In this document: in pieces, positions 5,782 through 8,423 of the stretch | How the letters are laid out: every line of letters begins with the position of its first letter | Position numbering within the stretch: the first letter of the stretch is position 1 | Origin: Abditibacteriales bacterium | Lineage (GTDB): Bacteria; Armatimonadota; Abditibacteriia; Abditibacteriales; JANWYM01 | NCBI GenBank assembly: GCA_025055355.1 | Contig: JANWYM010000153.1 | Location: 1-8,423, forward strand | Direction: 5' to 3' | DNA: 8,423 bases | Notes under the pieces: model-generated | The model's input: only the letters and a program-made list of their open reading frames with translations | Database searches by the model: none | Told to the model about the DNA's origin: nothing | Translations under genes and position numbers: made by a program

Positions 5782-6168
5782 TGCCAACGAACTCGCCGCG
5801 AAGTCGCGCCGCAGCCGGCTGCGCGCTATATCAAGAGAGGGACGATAACGGCGGCGGCATCTCGGTCAGCGAGGGCGTAGGGTTCAAGAAACTTGCTCTC
5901 CGCCAATCGTGATGGCATAGCGACATAAGGAACATCCACGATAACTCTTCTGATTTAACGTGCCGACTGTGCGTGAGCAGGGCGCTCACGAACTTCTACG
6001 CTTTCATTCGGCATAGCGGAGAGACTTCCTCCTGCTGAACAAAGAAGAGACAGGATGGGGCACACGGGCGGAGTGTTCATGCCCCTCGCTGCCGCCGGCG
6101 CTCGGCCGGCGCCGCACCCGTGCGTCAGGAGGTGTCGAAGGATCCCCTTTCAGCACCTCGCGTCCATC
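5782..6168. other. Gene-poor intergenic stretch with two GC hairpins
   Basis: I see no confident gene here. Several frames are open for 30-60 codons, for example a minus-strand frame at 5826-5918 reading MPSRLAESKFLEPYALADRD, but without SD sites or recognisable motifs. They may be eroded gene pieces. Two hairpins stand out: CGTGAGC/GCTCACG at 5972-5978 with 5984-5990, and CGCCGGC/GCCGGCG at 6093-6099 with 6105-6111. Neither is followed by a T run, so they are not classic intrinsic terminators, though the second lies about 60 bases beyond the end of the minus-strand operon. Confidence 0.6.
6093..6111. repeat. GC-rich hairpin downstream of the AAA/nucleotidyltransferase cluster
   Basis: CGCCGGC (6093-6099) and GCCGGCG (6105-6111) form a perfect 7-bp all-GC stem around GCTCG. 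The same bases also contain the direct repeat GCCGGCGC at 6094-6101 and 6105-6112. It lies 58 bases past the last stop codon of the minus-strand cluster. It may stall transcription, but there is no U tract. Confidence 0.4.
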
Positions 6169-6495
6169 TTAATCCAGAAACGCGACGTTCCGCAGGGCGT
6201 GGGATTCGTTCTCCGTGTTCATCACGACCCGATGCCAGCCGCGCAGGACGATCCTCTTGTGGTCGGAGTGGCGGATGCGCCCTTTGACGTAAACCTGTGG
6301 GTTGCGGCGCATGACTTGCCAGCGCCAGTGCTTGCTCTGCGGGTCGCTTTGGATGAGCCTACGATAGTCCGCTTCGGTCACACCGTTGGGGTAATGACGG
6401 CACACGTAAACTGTGTCACCGCTGGTGCGGTAGCAGAACTCCGCGATGTGTGGCTTGCTGCCGTTGCCACGCGTCAGAGGTTCATTGCGGAGCAC
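6169..6495 (-). CDS. Conserved-looking hypothetical protein, third gene of the AAA/NTase cluster
   Basis: I do not recognise this 108-residue protein. It is basic and rich in aromatic residues and histidines. Visible features are HIAEFCYRTSGDTVYVCRHYPNG in the N-terminal half (about 16-38), DPQSKHWRWQVMRRNPQVYV in the middle (about 51-70), and GRIRHSDHKRIVLRGWHRV with VMNTEN near the end. There is no signal peptide or membrane segment. The length, charge and beta-strand-like pattern would suit a nucleic-acid-binding or accessory protein, but that is a guess. The start is the GTG at 6495, chosen because TAAGGAG lies six bases before it. An in-frame GTG at 6516 would add seven residues and has no SD. 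It begins 46 bases after the nucleotidyltransferase stop, on the same strand, so it is probably co-transcribed with it. Confidence 0.6.
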   Translation of the reverse strand: MLRNEPLTRGNGSKPHIAEFCYRTSGDTVYVCRHYPNGVTEADYRRLIQSDPQSKHWRWQVMRRNPQVYVKGRIRHSDHKRIVLRGWHRVVMNTENESHALRNVAFLD

Positions 6496-6501
6496 GAAGT
6501 T

Positions 6502-6508
6502 CTCCTTA
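6502..6508 (-). promoter_or_regulatory. Shine-Dalgarno site setting the start of the 108-residue protein
   Basis: TAAGGAG is six bases upstream of the GTG at 6495. This favours that codon over the in-frame GTG at 6516, which is preceded by pyrimidine-rich sequence. Confidence 0.6.
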
Positions 6509-6541
6509 ACCTTCACGTCCGGCGCGGGCAGGACGAACTTT

Positions 6542-7417
6542 TCACCACAGTCCGCGTTCTTTCCAGAACCCCTGATACACCTCCAGCAGCAACTGATTGA
6601 TTCGCTCCACGTCCGGCGCGTGCGGCAGGTCGGATTTTTCGTAGAGTTCGTCCAGTTGTCTGTCGTAATCCTCCGCCAGCGCGAGGAGTTCGTCGTAGGT
6701 CAACTTACCGTTGCGAATCGCCAGCAAATCCTCGCGGTCGGGGCGCTTCACAAGGACGCCTTGACCGCTGAGGATTTCGATGCCCATCCGGAACAACCGG
6801 ATGAGGTGGGTCGCATGCTTCGTGTCATACGTAAACTTCTCCTCCAGCACCGCTCGCTGCGGGTTGCGGTTCCGTTTCCACTCCCAATACTGCCGCCACT
6901 GTTTGAGCGCGGTGTCGTAGGCGTTCTGGTCGAAGACCTCCTTTTGCCCCAAGCCTTCGATGTATTTCACCTTCACGTATTTCGCGGGGTCGGGTGGCTC
7001 TTCGGGCATCGGGTTATTGATCCATTTCTCATGTCCGCGAATCCGCTTGAGTTGCGCCATCGCGTAGCCGGAGAAGGTGAACTTCGCCTTTTTCGTGAGG
7101 AACAAATCCCGCTGTGCCTTGATGCGCTGCCACCACTCGTTCTGGAAGAGGATGTCGCTCTCGTCCACGTAGAGCAGCTCGATGATATTCGGGTTGCAGT
7201 CCTTCGCCAACTGGATGAACTTCTTCAACTCGTAAATCACCACGTCCCCTGGTCCGTCGCACTGCTCAACGGGATACAGCCCCACCACGTTGTCCGGCAA
7301 GCCGATGAACACCCCGCGAAAATCCTCATCGCTCGTCTCCGACGCCAGCCCGTAAGCGTGGCTGCCGGCGCGCGCGTAAAGGATGCGATGGCGTTCGGCG
7401 AGGTCACGAACGTTCAT
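6542..7417 (-). CDS. Polymerase-beta-superfamily nucleotidyltransferase (PF10127 / RlaP-like)
   Basis: This 291-residue protein carries a minimal nucleotidyltransferase domain at its N-terminus: GSHAYGL (18-24) supplies the helix-capping G-S and SDEDFRGVFI (29-38) the D-x-D metal-binding pair. Next come VVIYELKKFIQLAKDCNPNIIELL (59-82) and the FSGYAMAQLKRI segment (115-126), both typical of the PF10127 family. The C-terminal half, with HATHLIRLFRMGIEIL (201-216), LLAIRNGKLTYDELL and SDLPHAPDVERIN, also follows the family, so the gene is full length. Some members, named RlaP, occur beside RNA ligases and have been proposed from comparative genomics to act in RNA repair. The reaction here is unknown. 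The ATG at 7417 follows a purine-rich SD (AGAGGAGAGG) by about eight bases. It lies 53 bases after the AAA gene, with the 108-residue gene next, suggesting one operon. Confidence 0.87.
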   Translation of the reverse strand: MNVRDLAERHRILYARAGSHAYGLASETSDEDFRGVFIGLPDNVVGLYPVEQCDGPGDVVIYELKKFIQLAKDCNPNIIELLYVDESDILFQNEWWQRIKAQRDLFLTKKAKFTFSGYAMAQLKRIRGHEKWINNPMPEEPPDPAKYVKVKYIEGLGQKEVFDQNAYDTALKQWRQYWEWKRNRNPQRAVLEEKFTYDTKHATHLIRLFRMGIEILSGQGVLVKRPDREDLLAIRNGKLTYDELLALAEDYDRQLDELYEKSDLPHAPDVERINQLLLEVYQGFWKERGLW

Positions 7418-7470
7418 TGGTTCATCCTCTCCTCTCTGGCGATGATGACGTAGACCTTACGCCTGCCGCT

Positions 7471-8423
7471 CTACTCCTCGTCGCCGTTGCGAAACCCTGC
7501 CCGCGCCTTGCCCGCTCCATAGCGGTAGCGGTCTTTGTTCTGCAGCAACGCTTTGGCGGCTTTCAGAAACTCGTCCGTCACATCCACCACCGTCCCGTCG
7601 TGCAGCAGGCGGTAAGCAATTTGGTTCTTCGCGTCCTCGACCAGCCGCCGCAGGTCGGCGCCGGTGAAGTTCTCAGTCGCCGCCGCAACGCGCTCCACAT
7701 CGAGGTCGGGGAACCGCCCCAGCAACTTCTCGCAGCGGCTGCGCAAAATCTCCGCCCGCGCCTTCGCATCGGGCAGGGTGACCTCCAGCCACAACTCCAC
7801 GCGCCCGGAACGAATCAGCGCGGGCGGCAGGTCTCTCACGTCCATTGCCGTCAACATGACGCACACATCGCCCTTGCCCTTGCTGTGCATCCCGTCCAAC
7901 TGCGACAGCAGGTGGCGGTAGAGCGTGCGGCTGTCATCATCGTCTCCGTGTTTGAACAGCACGTCCGAGTCGTCAATGAACACCACCGATGGCGCGTTCT
8001 GTTCGGCGGCGCGGAACAGACGATAGACGTAACCGCCGAAGTGACACTCGCGGTCGGACGCCTCGCCGTCAATCAGAAAGAACTTGCTGCCCAACTCGTG
8101 CGCCAAGGCGCGCCCGATGCTGGTCTTGCCGGTGCCGGGCGGACCGTAGAGCAGCACCCCCCGCTTGGGGCGCAGGTCCAACTCCCGCGCCAACTGAGCG
8201 TTCTGCAGCGGCAGCAGCACCTGCACCCGCAGCGTCTCCACCACTTTGTCCAGTCCCTTGAGGTCGGCAAGCGAGATTTCCTCGACCTTGGCGGTGTCCA
8301 CATTGCTCTCCAGGTTGAATCGGCCGATGAACTCGATGAGCGATGACGTGGTCACGTCGTCCCGCCCGCGTAACGTTTGACAGGTGAGCGCGATTTGGCG
8401 GCAGGTCAGTTTCGGCGCGAAGG
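7471..8423 (-). CDS. AAA+ ATPase (classic clade), N-terminus cut by the window edge
   Basis: The frame stays open to the last base of the window. The residues before the first candidate start (GTG at 8355), such as KLTCRQIALTCQTLRGRDD, look like coding sequence, so the gene probably begins outside. Counting from that GTG, the AAA module has a lead-in GL-DKVVETLRVQVLLPL (34-50) and Walker A GPPGTGKT (71-78). Walker B is SVVFIDDSDVLF (123-134). The second region of homology is ALIRSGRVE (179-187) with its arginine fingers, and the sensor 2 helix is FTGADLRRLVEDA (230-242). The family's catalytic Walker B glutamate (FIDE) is aspartate here, and the sensor 1 asparagine (usually ATN) reads TAM. 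ATP hydrolysis may therefore be altered. No protease or membrane domain follows. It probably remodels a protein or nucleoprotein substrate; its partners may be the two genes downstream. Confidence 0.85.
   Translation of the reverse strand, partial: FAPKLTCRQIALTCQTLRGRDDVTTSSLIEFIGRFNLESNVDTAKVEEISLADLKGLDKVVETLRVQVLLPLQNAQLARELDLRPKRGVLLYGPPGTGKTSIGRALAHELGSKFFLIDGEASDRECHFGGYVYRLFRAAEQNAPSVVFIDDSDVLFKHGDDDDSRTLYRHLLSQLDGMHSKGKGDVCVMLTAMDVRDLPPALIRSGRVELWLEVTLPDAKARAEILRSRCEKLLGRFPDLDVERVAAATENFTGADLRRLVEDAKNQIAYRLLHDGTVVDVTDEFLKAAKALLQNKDRYRYGAGKARAGFRNGDEE

Noticed and set aside
5972..5990. Intrinsic terminator
   Set aside because: A 7-bp stem with 5-base loop is present, but there is no T run on either strand and no gene ends nearby.
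6785..6803. 7-bp hairpin CATCCGG/CCGGATG inside the nucleotidyltransferase gene
   Set aside because: It encodes conserved family residues (LIRLFRMG) and is unrelated to the repeat families here, so it is probably chance.
6446..7453. Long plus-strand open frame (335 codons) opposite the nucleotidyltransferase gene
   Set aside because: It is longer than the real gene but is only its antisense shadow. The minus-strand frame has the complete GSHAYGL/SDEDFRG nucleotidyltransferase motifs and an SD site; the plus frame has neither.
7417..8346. Long plus-strand open frame (309 codons) opposite the AAA+ gene
   Set aside because: Antisense shadow produced by GC-rich codons. Walker A, Walker B and sensor motifs are all on the minus strand.

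Overview
The window is GC-rich bacterial chromosome carrying seven confident protein genes, one decayed gene, and several families of short palindromic or tandem repeat. A menaquinone/ubiquinone-type methyltransferase and a UbiE-Memo-quinone reductase neighbourhood indicate a bacterium. The style of the repeats (hairpins around GCCGACA...TGTCGGC, a period-8 array, TTGACAGGA tandems) reminds me of uncultured hot-spring Armatimonadota such as Fervidibacter. That lineage call is from memory, is tentative, and is not proved by anything here.

Left part (1-1832): a degenerate 8-bp tandem array lies directly downstream of ubiE, which is on the minus strand. ubiE carries an in-frame copy of the same palindromic repeat that occurs between genes further right, adding about 10-16 residues to the enzyme. 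A good promoter sits so close to the ubiE start codon that the mRNA would be leaderless or nearly so. A Memo/AmmeMemoRadiSam B-type gene diverges from it on the plus strand.

Middle (1833-4576, plus strand): a TTGACAGGA tandem repeat and a nested, cloverleaf-like repeat precede an MDR-family quinone oxidoreductase. The long open frame of that gene would wrongly start inside the repeat; a Shine-Dalgarno site sets the real start at 2001. A GT39-like membrane glycosyltransferase follows 47 bases later, probably co-transcribed.

Right of that (4554-5781, minus strand): a DUF4058 gene with a clear SD-defined start, immediately followed by a frameshifted remnant of the C-terminus of a group II intron/retron-type reverse transcriptase. 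The remnant runs convergently into the end of the glycosyltransferase gene. About 390 bases (5782-6168) then hold no confident gene, only GC hairpins.

Right end (6169-8423, minus strand): a likely operon of AAA+ ATPase (cut by the window edge), RlaP-like (Pfam PF10127-type) nucleotidyltransferase, and an unrecognised 108-residue protein. This is the best candidate for a poorly described system. The nucleotidyltransferase family has been proposed to act in RNA repair; any joint function of the three is inference.
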